A DNA stretch of 51,188 nucleotides from Bacillota bacterium (GTDB lineage Bacteria > Bacillota > Clostridia > Acetivibrionales > DSM-1351): the NCBI GenBank assembly GCA_023415305.1, contig JAEZKZ010000006.1:1-51188 (forward strand), read 5' to 3'. Position 1 is the first letter of the stretch, and each line of letters opens with the position of its first letter. The notes under the pieces were generated by a model, which worked only from the letters and a program-made list of their open reading frames with translations, searched no databases and was not told the origin of the DNA. Below are positions 40,379-49,597 of this stretch, one piece after another. Made by a program: the position numbers and the translations under genes.

Positions 40379-41503
40379 TTAACCGCCTGTATAAGTACTT
40401 ATCAGGAAATAACCTGCCCCGATCAGTGCTATTATAACTGCGATCAGTAATGTAACCTTCCAGGGAGAGAGAGGCGACTTTCCATCTACTTTACCCGTTT
40501 GACCGTTTATCATATAGCCATACAGTTTGTCTTTGTATTTGAAGGATGAGAACCACAGTGGCAGAAGTACATGTCTGTATTTTTTATTATCGTAGACTGT
40601 TTTAAAATTCAGTGCGCTTACCTCATCAGCATTAATTTGAGCTATAATACCTCTTTCAATAATCCCGGACAAGCGTTCTTTCGCAGTCTCCCACCCGGTT
40701 TTCAGATCCACCGAATAACGCTCAGCCTTAAATCCGGACAGGTATTCAGATTTGTAGGGAGTCAAATCTTCCAAATTATAAGGAAGAATATCGGCATACA
40801 TAGCATCATCAATATGGACTGAGGAATCTACAATGTAATTCCTGAACTTCTCAGAATAATTACCTGATACAGGATACCACCGGGTACGCCTTTCCTGATG
40901 CGCCACCTGCTCTGTCTTTCCGTTTCGGGTTTCGGTTTTGTATACGGTAACGTAATAATATTCACCGGCCATGGCAGTGTAAAAAGAGTTTGTATCGGCA
41001 TCAAACAACCAGCAGGGGACATACATCCCGGTTAGCTGCACATGCTGGTTGTTCACACTTTTTTTTAGCTTGGAAGGAGCCAGCCATTTCCCACTAAGCC
41101 ACTTTTTGTACAGGCCTATAGCTGTTTCAGAATTTATTTTAAAGGGAATTATGCTCTCAGGCATTATTCCTGTTGTTATTACTTCATCTTGTATATTGCT
41201 GTTTCCGCAAAAGGGGCATCGGTCAGCAACAACAAAGGCATCAAAAATTGTTTCTGCCCCACAATTTTTACACTTGACGGCATGACTTTTTTCCCCCCAC
41301 ACCTGAGGTTCAAGCTCACTGTCATTATCAAAGCCATAGGCTGTAGGGTGCTGTTTGTTATCCTCCATACTGAGGGTATACTTGCAGTACTCGCATTTCA
41401 GATTATGACCTTCGGGATCAAAAACCATGACCCCGCCACAAGAGGGGCATTTAAAGGAAGTGGCAGCTGTTTGTGGTACACCTTCATGATTTATTTTACT
41501 CAT
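40379..41503 (-). CDS. YdjG-like zinc-ribbon membrane protein
   Basis: This 374-residue protein has two zinc ribbons (FKCPSCGGV...LKCEYCKY at about 18-41, and VKCKNCGAE...DRCPFCGN at about 75-100). A large middle domain follows (WLAPSKLKKS, YVPCWLFDADT, YSVDLKTGWETAKERL), then one C-terminal membrane helix (VTLLIAVIIALIGAGYFLI). It resembles B. subtilis YdjG, encoded with pspA and the SPFH protein YdjI in a membrane-stress operon. The order with the next gene supports this. The SD is AAGAGGTC. Confidence 0.75.
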   Translation of the reverse strand: MSKINHEGVPQTAATSFKCPSCGGVMVFDPEGHNLKCEYCKYTLSMEDNKQHPTAYGFDNDSELEPQVWGEKSHAVKCKNCGAETIFDAFVVADRCPFCGNSNIQDEVITTGIMPESIIPFKINSETAIGLYKKWLSGKWLAPSKLKKSVNNQHVQLTGMYVPCWLFDADTNSFYTAMAGEYYYVTVYKTETRNGKTEQVAHQERRTRWYPVSGNYSEKFRNYIVDSSVHIDDAMYADILPYNLEDLTPYKSEYLSGFKAERYSVDLKTGWETAKERLSGIIERGIIAQINADEVSALNFKTVYDNKKYRHVLLPLWFSSFKYKDKLYGYMINGQTGKVDGKSPLSPWKVTLLIAVIIALIGAGYFLISTYTGG

Positions 41504-41600
41504 ACGTTTTGACCTCTTAAGAATTTATTGAACAGCTTGAGCTGGTAGACAGCTTGCCGTTTGGGAAAAACATATAATACAGTTAAAGCGGTTAATACCA

Positions 41601-41648
41601 ACTGATACATCTTAAACAGCTGATACATCTTATACAGCTGATACAGCA
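41601..41648. repeat. Short tandem repeat, 18-bp unit
   Basis: AGCTGATACATCTTATAC-type units occur nearly three times between the two ydj-like genes. It lies after the stop codon of the SPFH gene. Role unknown. Confidence 0.6.
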
Positions 41649-42737
41649 TTACTGCTTTTGACCGCATTCAGGGCAGAATTTGCTTCCGTCCGGCAGCTCA
41701 ATTCCGCAGCCTGCACATTTAATCACAGCAGGTTCAGTCTTGGTTCCGCACTCAATGCAGAATTTTGCCTGTGACGAAAGCTGTGCACCGCAGGCAGAAC
41801 AATTTATTTTGCCGGGCACAGGGGTTTGTGTTGCGGCAGCCTTTTGAGCAGACTGCTTGTCATCTGTTTTCTGCTGTCCGGCTGAAAAAGCCTCAGCAAA
41901 CAAATTGCCTATACCTATTCCGGCTCCCAGACCGACTCCGGCGCCAGCAGCCCCACCGGGGTTTTGTGCGGCATCTCTGATGGACTCGGCTGCCTGATAC
42001 CTTGTATATTGGTTAAGACTATCCCCTATAATACCCATTGAGGTACGTTTATCAAGAACCTTTTCCACTTCCTCAGGAAGGGATATATTTTCTATAACAA
42101 GGGCTGAAAGAGTCAGTCCCAAAGTTTCAAATGCTTTATCAAGCTTCTTTCTGGACATGGCTGCAATCTCATCATACTTAGAGGCCAGATCAAGGGCGGG
42201 AATAGCGGCCTCAGCCAGTAAATCCGATATGCCTGATACTATCTTGCTCTTCAGTTGTCCTGTAATTCCATCGATAGTAAACAGGGCGGCAGTACCAAAA
42301 ACCTCCCTCAAAAAAATTGTTGGGTCAGATACCTTGAAGGAATAGGTACCAAACATTCTAATACGCAACATACCGAACTCTGCATCTCGCATCATTACAG
42401 GGTTTGTAGTTCCCCATTTACAGTTGGTAAACTGCTTTGTATTTATGAAATAAACCTCTGACTTAAAGGGAGAATTAAAGCCATATTTCCAAGACTTTAA
42501 CTTAGTCAGAAGGGGAAGGTTCTGAGTATCAAGGGTGTATTTACCCGGAGTAAAAATGTCTGTAAGCTGGCCTTCATCAACAAAAACTGCTATTTGAGAT
42601 TCTCTGACCGTCAGCTGGGCCCCCATTTTTATTTCCTTATTTTCAACGGGAAAGCGGTAGACCATTATGTTAGAACTATTATCAGTCCATTCGATTACTT
42701 CTATAAATTGTGACTTTATAAAACCAAATATTCCCAT
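41649..42737 (-). CDS. YdjI-like SPFH domain protein with zinc ribbons
   Basis: This 362-residue protein has an SPFH (band 7) domain in residues 20-230 (VENKEIKMGAQLTVRESQIAVFVDEGQL, FTPGKYTLDTQNLP, FGTYSFKVSDP). A Gly/Ala-rich linker follows (GGAAGAGVGLGAGIGIG), then two C-terminal zinc ribbons (INCSACGAQLSSQAKFCIECG and IKCAGCGIELPDGSKFCPECG). This is the YdjI/'virion core protein' type that recruits to the membrane under stress. The SD AGGAGG is good. It is probably co-transcribed with the YdjG-like gene. Confidence 0.85.
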   Translation of the reverse strand: MGIFGFIKSQFIEVIEWTDNSSNIMVYRFPVENKEIKMGAQLTVRESQIAVFVDEGQLTDIFTPGKYTLDTQNLPLLTKLKSWKYGFNSPFKSEVYFINTKQFTNCKWGTTNPVMMRDAEFGMLRIRMFGTYSFKVSDPTIFLREVFGTAALFTIDGITGQLKSKIVSGISDLLAEAAIPALDLASKYDEIAAMSRKKLDKAFETLGLTLSALVIENISLPEEVEKVLDKRTSMGIIGDSLNQYTRYQAAESIRDAAQNPGGAAGAGVGLGAGIGIGNLFAEAFSAGQQKTDDKQSAQKAAATQTPVPGKINCSACGAQLSSQAKFCIECGTKTEPAVIKCAGCGIELPDGSKFCPECGQKQ

Positions 42738-43083
42738 CCCTAACCTCCTGGATAATCAAAGTTTAAATTTAAATATTCACTAATTTATCAAAAATAAATC
42801 AGTAGTATATTACTATATACTTTATCATAAGTATACTAAAATTGTAATAATCAGCGATAAAATTGATTTTTAAGGAAATCTGTGGAAAATGTTTTATCCT
42901 TGTTCTATAATTTATTATATCGACAATTAGTATTTGACGCCATAAAAACGGGTATAAATCATTTAACCATTATTTATGTGCAAGTTTTTTACTAAAATTG
43001 ATAAACTATTATTAGTTTATTAAGATATTGTACTGTTTAGGTAATTTTTATAACAATGCAAAATATATTGAGGAGGTAGCTGG
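42738..43083. other. Divergent intergenic region
   Basis: This is a 346-bp AT-rich gap between the leftward SPFH gene and pepF. A small hairpin (ATAAACTA TTAT TAGTTTAT) lies at about 43000-43020. Promoters for both sides must lie here, but no clear -35/-10 pair stood out. No gene is seen. Confidence 0.4.
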
Positions 43084-44889
43084 ATGACAACAAACAACGC
43101 ATTACCAAAGAGACAGGATATCGATTCCAGGTTCAAATGGAAGCTGGAGGATATATATAGTGATATTTCAGTATGGGAGCAGGATTTTAAGAGAGTTAAG
43201 GAACTTGCAGAGCAGATAAAGGGTTTTCAGGGCAAGCTGGCCGAAAGCGCACAGCAGCTTCTGGAGTGCTTCAAGAAGAGCGATGAGCTGTTATCCTTGA
43301 ATGATAAGGTCTTTGTGTACGCCAGAATGAAGAGGGACGAAAATAATGCCGATGCGACCTATCAGTCATTGACCGAAAGGGCATCTTCTCTGGCTACAGA
43401 AGTGTATTCTGCCATATCGTTTATAATTCCTGAAATGCTGAGTATTCCGGAGGATACACTGCTATCATATGTAAATTCCAATAAGGAACTGTCGGGTTAC
43501 ATGTTTATGATAAGGGAAAACCTGAGACAAAAGGAACACATTTTATCTGAAAGAGAAGAACAGATACTGGCTATGTCTTCTGAAATATCCGACACTGCCG
43601 GGGATGTGTTCACAATGTTTAACAACGCCGATATCAAATTCCCCTACATAAAGAATGAGGAGGGGGAAGAGGTCGAGGTAACAAAGGGAAGGTATATTGC
43701 GTTTCTGGAAAGTAAGGACAGAAGGGTCAGAAAAGATGCTTTTGAAGCAGTTTACAGCTCATATAAAAAAATGAGGAATACGTTGGCTGCATCACTGACA
43801 GGCAATGTTAAGAAAAACAGATTCTATTCTCTAGTAAGAAAGTACCCATCTGCATTGGAAGCTTCACTGGACAATGATAATATCTCAGTTAACGTGTATA
43901 CGACCCTTATTGAAACAGTAAATAAGAATCTGCCTTTACTGGACAGATATCTGAAGCTGCGCAAAAAAGTGCTTAAGCTTGACGAATTGCATATGTATGA
44001 TTTATATGTACCTATGGTTGAGGAGTTTGACAAGAAAATACCCTATGAAGATGCGAAGACAATTGTGGCAGAGGCTTTGAAACCCTTGGGAGAGGAATAT
44101 GTAACCTACCTTAAGAAAGGTTTTGACTCCTCATGGATAGATGTATATGAAAACGAGGGTAAAACCAGCGGTGCTTATGCCTGGGGGTCATACAAAACTC
44201 ATCCGTATGTCCTTCTCAATTACCAGGGCAAAATAAACGATGTATTTACTCTAGCACATGAAATGGGCCACGCACTGCACTCCTTTTATACAAATATGAC
44301 TCAGCCCTATGTTTATTCAGAATACAAGATATTTGTAGCAGAGGTTGCTTCAACGGTTAATGAATCCCTGCTTATGAGGTATCTGTTGCCAAGAGCCTCC
44401 AGCAAACAGGAAAAAGCATATCTTTTGAATCACTATCTGGAGGAATTCAGAGGAACAGTATTCAGACAGGTAATGTTTGCAGAGTTCGAAAAAATGATTC
44501 ATGAAAAGGTCGAGCAGGGGGATGCTCTGAATGCTCAGGAATTGAGTGACATGTATTACGGACTCAATAAAAAATACTTCGGTGAAACTGTAACCGTTGA
44601 TGAAGATATAGCTATGGAATGGTCAAGAATACCGCATTTTTACAGCAGTTTCTACGTTTATAAATACGCCACAGGGTTTTCAGCCGCAACTGCAATTGCT
44701 GAAAAAATTCTTACAGAAGGAAAGCCGGAAGTTGATAAGTATCTTGAGTTCCTGAAGAGCGGTGGTTCAAATTATCCGTTGGAGCTGTTAAAGATAGCAG
44801 GTGTTGACCTCTCGACTCCTCAGCCCATTCAGGATGCTTTAGACGTATTTGAAAAGACTCTCGATGAGCTGGAAGAACTGTTGAAATAA
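43084..44889 (+). CDS. pepF: Oligoendopeptidase F
   Basis: This 601-residue M3B zinc metallopeptidase cuts peptides of roughly 7-17 residues in the cytosol. The zinc motif HEMGH is at about residues 392-396 (FTLAHEMGHALHSFY), with the downstream glutamate in EVASTVNESLL. The N-terminal part (FKWKLEDIYSDISVWEQDF) and length match PepF. The SD is GAGGAGGTAGCTGG. It is followed after 72 bp by an aminopeptidase gene, which suggests a peptide-degradation pair. Confidence 0.97.
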   Translation: MTTNNALPKRQDIDSRFKWKLEDIYSDISVWEQDFKRVKELAEQIKGFQGKLAESAQQLLECFKKSDELLSLNDKVFVYARMKRDENNADATYQSLTERASSLATEVYSAISFIIPEMLSIPEDTLLSYVNSNKELSGYMFMIRENLRQKEHILSEREEQILAMSSEISDTAGDVFTMFNNADIKFPYIKNEEGEEVEVTKGRYIAFLESKDRRVRKDAFEAVYSSYKKMRNTLAASLTGNVKKNRFYSLVRKYPSALEASLDNDNISVNVYTTLIETVNKNLPLLDRYLKLRKKVLKLDELHMYDLYVPMVEEFDKKIPYEDAKTIVAEALKPLGEEYVTYLKKGFDSSWIDVYENEGKTSGAYAWGSYKTHPYVLLNYQGKINDVFTLAHEMGHALHSFYTNMTQPYVYSEYKIFVAEVASTVNESLLMRYLLPRASSKQEKAYLLNHYLEEFRGTVFRQVMFAEFEKMIHEKVEQGDALNAQELSDMYYGLNKKYFGETVTVDEDIAMEWSRIPHFYSSFYVYKYATGFSAATAIAEKILTEGKPEVDKYLEFLKSGGSNYPLELLKIAGVDLSTPQPIQDALDVFEKTLDELEELLK

Positions 44890-44961
44890 TGCTAAACTAT
44901 TCACTGCCGGTTTGACAACCTGTTAAGCCGCAAAATCATAATAATAATCGGAGGAATTGAA

Positions 44962-46077
44962 ATGAAAGATCCACGTATAGAAAAGCTCGCAGAAAATCTT
45001 ATAAACTATTCTTGTGAATTAAAGCCGGGAGAAAAAATTCTCATTGAAAATATTGGAGATGAAGTGCCGCTCACAAGGGCATTAATCCGTGAGACATATA
45101 AGGCTGGAGCAATACCTTATCTCACAATTAAAAATCCTGAGTTGGAAAGGGTTTTACTTGAGCAGTGTACAGAGGAACAGATAAAGGATATGGCCAGATA
45201 CGAGTTGGAACGCATGAAGGATATGGATGCGTATATTGGAATCAGGTCAGGGGATAATGTTAGTGAAAAGGGTTCAGTTCCGGCTGATAAAATGAAAATA
45301 TATATGTCCCTGTTCTCAAAGCCTGTACATTCTGAACAGCGTGTTAACCACACAAAATGGTGTGTAATGAGATATCCAAGTCATTCCATGGCACAGCTGG
45401 CTAATACACCAACTGAGTACTTTGAAGACTTCTATTTTAATGTATGCAATTTGGACTATAAAAAAATGTCTCTTGCAATGGACCCGCTGGTTAAAATGAT
45501 GGAAGCAACCGATAAAGTACGTATTACTGGAAAGGGAACCGATCTTACCTTCTCAATAAAGGGGATTCCGGCAATAAAATGCGACGGAAAAATGAACATT
45601 CCGGACGGAGAAGTATTTACTGCACCTGTAAAAAACTCTGTTAATGGAGTAATCAGCTATAATTGTCCGGCAGTATATCAGGGTGTAACCTTTGAAAATA
45701 TTTGCCTGGAATTCAAGGACGGAAAGATAATTAAGGCTACTGCCAACGATACTGAGCGCATTAATGAAATATTTGATACAGATGAAGCCGCCAGATATGT
45801 GGGCGAATTTGCAATAGGTGTTAACCCCTATATCGAAACGCCTATGAAGGATACTCTCTTTGATGAGAAAATTAAGGGAAGTCTTCATTTTACGCCGGGC
45901 AGCTGCTATGACGAAGCTCCCAATGGTAACAAATCCTCAATTCACTGGGATCTGGTGTTTATACAAAGGCCGGAGTACGGTGGAGGAGAAATCTGGTTTG
46001 ATGATAAGCTCATAAGAAAAGACGGTCTCTTTGTACCGGAGGAGCTGCAGGGGCTAAATCCTGAGAATTTGAAATAG
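44962..46077 (+). CDS. M29 family aminopeptidase (AmpS/PepT-like)
   Basis: This 371-residue metal-dependent aminopeptidase has an N-terminus (RIEKLAENLINYSCELKPGEKILIE) typical of M29. The metal-ligand region runs through FTAPVKNSVNGVISYN, EFAIGVNPYIETPMKDTLFDEKIKGSLHF and the C-terminal SIHWDLVFIQRP..GGGEIWFDDKLIRKDGLF. It would trim N-terminal residues from peptides made by PepF. The SD is CGGAGGAATTGAA. Confidence 0.95.
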   Translation: MKDPRIEKLAENLINYSCELKPGEKILIENIGDEVPLTRALIRETYKAGAIPYLTIKNPELERVLLEQCTEEQIKDMARYELERMKDMDAYIGIRSGDNVSEKGSVPADKMKIYMSLFSKPVHSEQRVNHTKWCVMRYPSHSMAQLANTPTEYFEDFYFNVCNLDYKKMSLAMDPLVKMMEATDKVRITGKGTDLTFSIKGIPAIKCDGKMNIPDGEVFTAPVKNSVNGVISYNCPAVYQGVTFENICLEFKDGKIIKATANDTERINEIFDTDEAARYVGEFAIGVNPYIETPMKDTLFDEKIKGSLHFTPGSCYDEAPNGNKSSIHWDLVFIQRPEYGGGEIWFDDKLIRKDGLFVPEELQGLNPENLK

Positions 46078-46085
46078 GTTTTGAA

Positions 46086-46117
46086 AGAGGTCACACGTTA
46101 TTGTATGTGTGACCTCT
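46086..46117. terminator. Bidirectional terminator overlapping the helicase stop codon
   Basis: AGAGGTCACAC and GTGTGACCTCT form an 11-bp perfect stem. The right arm overlaps the stop codon of the leftward helicase gene (46116-46118). Confidence 0.7.
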
Positions 46118-49100
46118 ACATTTCAAACAGTTCTGAAAGCTCCTGCTGTGTCATTTTGGTAAGCAGGGTTTCTCCGGTCTGAATTACTGCATTCACCAGC
46201 TGTTTTTTCCTCTCTTTAAGGTTAAGTATTTTTTCTTCAATTGTCCCGTGGGTTACCAGCTTCATAACGTGTACCGTCTTAGTCTGGCCAATTCTGTAGG
46301 CTCGGTCTGTTGCCTGATCTTCCACTGCCGGATTCCACCAGGGATCGTAATGGATAACGGTATCAGCACCTGTAAGATTAAGGCCTGTTCCGCCAGACTT
46401 GAGAGATAGAAGAAATACTTGGCCATCTCCGCTGTTAAAGTTCCGCACCAGACGCATTCTTTCATCGGAAGGGGTAGACCCGTCAAGATAAAGATAGTTG
46501 ATGCCGGCCTCATCAAGCCATCCCCTGATAAGAGACAGCATGGAGGTAAACTGGGAGAAAAGAAGTATTCTATGGCCGGCGGTAAGTGAATCCTCCACAA
46601 CTTCCTTCAGCAGCTGGAACTTCCCGCTGTCACCCTCATAGTCTTCTACAAAAAGAGACGGGTGACAGCACAGCTGACGCAGCCTTGTCAGTACAGAGAG
46701 TATCTTAATCTGACTTCTTTCAAAGCCTTTTTCACTGATCTCACTGAACAGTTCGCCCTTTGCCTGCTCAAGATAAGCAACATAGAGTTTTTTCTGCTCC
46801 TGAGTTAGCTCAGCTTCGATGACATGTTCAATTTTCTCAGGAAGCTCCTTCAAAACATCCCGCTTCAGTCTTCGGAGAATAAAAGGGCGAATTTGTTTAC
46901 CAAGGCTTGAAAGGGAAGAGGTATCTCCCTTTGAAATGGGGCTTTCATACCTTTCAACAAACTTTGAGTGAGAGCGCAGATATCCAGGAAGAATAAAGTC
47001 GAACACTGACCAGAGTTCCGTAAGATTGTTCTCCATGGGCGTTCCCGTTAAAGCCAGCCTGTGCTCTGAAGTAATCTGTTTAACAGCTTTAGCGGCTTGT
47101 GAGAGGGGGTTCTTAATATGCTGAGCCTCATCAAGTATGCAGTACCTGAAATTACAGTTTACATAATCCTCGATATCTCTTCTGATTAATGCATAAGAGG
47201 TAACAATAAGGTCTGAAGTCAGTCCCTGTTGTATTAATTCCTGACGTTCGGGCTTATTTCCTACGATTGCTGTGACAGTCATATCCGGGGCGAATTTATG
47301 GACCTCATAGCACCAATTGTAAATCAGAGAGGTTGGAACAACCACCAGCGAGGGGCTATGACCATATAAGTCCTTATCATATTGCAGAAGAGTAATAACC
47401 TGTAAGGTTTTTCCGAGACCCATATCGTCTGCAAGAATTCCGCCAAGTCCATAATGAGAGAGTGTTTTCATCCACTTGAAGCCAAGCTTCTGATAGTCTC
47501 TCAGAGTACCTTTGATACTTTTTGATATTTTATATTCAGTTTCAGCGGGGTCTTGAATATCATTAATCAAAGTCTTTAGAGCAGTATTACGTTCAAAGAA
47601 TTTCATTCCGCTTTCTTTAAGCATATTATCTATGTATAGAGCTCTGTATTTGGGCAATTGAACAAATTCCTGCTCCATATCCGAAGAACTCAGCTCCAGT
47701 TGTTCCAAAACCTCATACATATTTAATAAACCTTCTGATTCCAGCGGAAGAAAAGCTCCATCCTTCAAACGAAAATACTTTTTCTTCTGGCGGATACTAT
47801 CAAAGATACTTACCAACTCGTCACGTTCCACACCTTCAATATTAAAGTTAAATTCAAGAAATCCGTTTAAGCTGTTTAATCTGAGGAACCCGGAGAAGGA
47901 GGGTTGCCGCTTGAAGGTCATGGCTTTAAAGCTTTCGGAGTAAAAAACCTGAGAGTACTCCTGAAGCTTCGGTATAACATAATTAACAAAATCGAATATT
48001 TTATCTTCTTCATCCAGATAGATTTTATTACTGCTTACTTTACAATCAGTTTCAGCAAGGATGTCAAGTATTTTACCCTCACCCTCAAGGTTTCTAACCA
48101 GTATTTTTTCAAAGGGCGACTTCACTCTGTCAGCCGAGAAGGGATTTATAGTTCTGTCTCCATACTTGAATTTTACATCTGCAGTAATAATATCTTCAAA
48201 CCTGTCCAGATATATCTCCGGCTCAAACTCAGGCCTTTCGACCAACGCTTGAAGCTCACCATCTATGGAAACGTTGCCTGCTTTTTCGAGGAAAGGCAGA
48301 ATCTCAGTAAACAAACGCTCCTTATCATCATCCATAAAGCTTATTTTGTTGATTTTCTCTTTTTGAACATACTGAACAAATGGCTTCAGATATTCCTTCT
48401 GATTTTGTGAAACCTTATAAATATTTTTATTGTATAGGAAATATTCACAATCCCAGGTAACCATATGAAAAGGGTGTTTTGTATCCATATCCAAATCTAC
48501 CGAGCTGGCATTTCTAGTTAACGTAAAATCAACGGGTATATCCCCGGTAGTAATCGAAACATTATTATGGCTTTGTCCGTCTGCGATGACATTAAAACTT
48601 ATGGGTACTAATAACTCCAATAACCTCTTAAGGGCAGCATCGGATAGAAAGATTTCCTTGTCCTTGAATATACTATGCTTTTTTAAATCTCCCGTCAGGT
48701 AATCTATGAGGTTTTCGTTTTGCCACATTTCCGACAAATAGGAAATTACGGACTGATCATTTTCACTGAAGGAGTGAACAGAAGAATCAAAGGAGAAGCC
48801 TTTTCCAAAGATCAGCTCTCTATCGTATTTCAAGCACTCTAGTAGTTCGCTGACATTTCTGACAATATACAGTCTATCCAAACCAATCTTGAGAGAGAGC
48901 ACTGCTGCAGGACCTCGTTTTATAATTGAGGCCTTGGTTTTAATCAGTTCCAAAGTATACTCAACATTAACTGTTGTTTTCATAGCTGAAGATTTGCTGT
49001 TAAAGAACTCAAGTATTTCTTTTGCAGCTTTCTTCTGAGTAACAGAGTTGAAAAAACCCTGGTCATCTTTTGACTTTATAAGTAACAGTACTGCGGTTAT

Positions 49101-49349
49101 GTGCTTACAGCAGCTTTCAGTTCGGATATTGTCGGGGCAGGTACAGCTATAACTCTTAATACGGCCCTGTTTGCCAAATTGGACCTGAACGTTATAGGGG
49201 CGGGTACCCACTACTGTAGCGTCAAAAAGTAGTAGTTCCTCATTAAAAGAAACTGATTTTACCCTGCTTGAATTATAGTAATCCATACCCTTTTTGAATT
49301 TCATTGGTGTAGAAAGATAGTATATACTATCCTTGGATAGCTGAAACAT
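46116..49349 (-). CDS. SNF2 family helicase with SWIM zinc finger
   Basis: This 1,077-residue protein has a SWIM finger near residues 70-95 (SCTCPDN...SCCKHITAVLLL). A bacterial SNF2-associated region of about 500 residues follows, then a SNF2 ATPase: Walker A LADDMGLGKT (about residue 636), DEAQ box (about 741) and LTGTPMENNLTELWSVFDF. The helicase C-terminal lobe carries SGGTGLNLTGADTVIHYDPWWNPAVEDQATDRAYRIGQ. Members are DNA translocases possibly acting on RNA polymerase or bound proteins. It is monocistronic, with start ATG after GGAG. Confidence 0.95.
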   Translation of the reverse strand: MFQLSKDSIYYLSTPMKFKKGMDYYNSSRVKSVSFNEELLLFDATVVGTRPYNVQVQFGKQGRIKSYSCTCPDNIRTESCCKHITAVLLLIKSKDDQGFFNSVTQKKAAKEILEFFNSKSSAMKTTVNVEYTLELIKTKASIIKRGPAAVLSLKIGLDRLYIVRNVSELLECLKYDRELIFGKGFSFDSSVHSFSENDQSVISYLSEMWQNENLIDYLTGDLKKHSIFKDKEIFLSDAALKRLLELLVPISFNVIADGQSHNNVSITTGDIPVDFTLTRNASSVDLDMDTKHPFHMVTWDCEYFLYNKNIYKVSQNQKEYLKPFVQYVQKEKINKISFMDDDKERLFTEILPFLEKAGNVSIDGELQALVERPEFEPEIYLDRFEDIITADVKFKYGDRTINPFSADRVKSPFEKILVRNLEGEGKILDILAETDCKVSSNKIYLDEEDKIFDFVNYVIPKLQEYSQVFYSESFKAMTFKRQPSFSGFLRLNSLNGFLEFNFNIEGVERDELVSIFDSIRQKKKYFRLKDGAFLPLESEGLLNMYEVLEQLELSSSDMEQEFVQLPKYRALYIDNMLKESGMKFFERNTALKTLINDIQDPAETEYKISKSIKGTLRDYQKLGFKWMKTLSHYGLGGILADDMGLGKTLQVITLLQYDKDLYGHSPSLVVVPTSLIYNWCYEVHKFAPDMTVTAIVGNKPERQELIQQGLTSDLIVTSYALIRRDIEDYVNCNFRYCILDEAQHIKNPLSQAAKAVKQITSEHRLALTGTPMENNLTELWSVFDFILPGYLRSHSKFVERYESPISKGDTSSLSSLGKQIRPFILRRLKRDVLKELPEKIEHVIEAELTQEQKKLYVAYLEQAKGELFSEISEKGFERSQIKILSVLTRLRQLCCHPSLFVEDYEGDSGKFQLLKEVVEDSLTAGHRILLFSQFTSMLSLIRGWLDEAGINYLYLDGSTPSDERMRLVRNFNSGDGQVFLLSLKSGGTGLNLTGADTVIHYDPWWNPAVEDQATDRAYRIGQTKTVHVMKLVTHGTIEEKILNLKERKKQLVNAVIQTGETLLTKMTQQELSELFEM

Positions 49350-49597
49350 TCGTTTTACTCCACTGTCATTAATTTTTAGCCTATCATTTTATTATAACCA
49401 AAATTCTGACCAATTACCAATAGTTAAAAAACCTATTAATATATTCAAAAACTAAAAACCTATTAACTACAAAAAAATTTTTGCTGTCTGGCTGTTAAAG
49501 GCACTCTAAAAACTACTTTATAGATAGAGCGTTATTTATGCTGCCATGTATTTATAACCATAAACGCTTAAAATGATTTTTTGGAGTGAATAATGAA

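Noticed and set aside
47904..48410. 168-codon rightward frame inside the helicase gene
   Set aside because: It is the complementary shadow of the SNF2 coding sequence and has no SD or recognisable domain.
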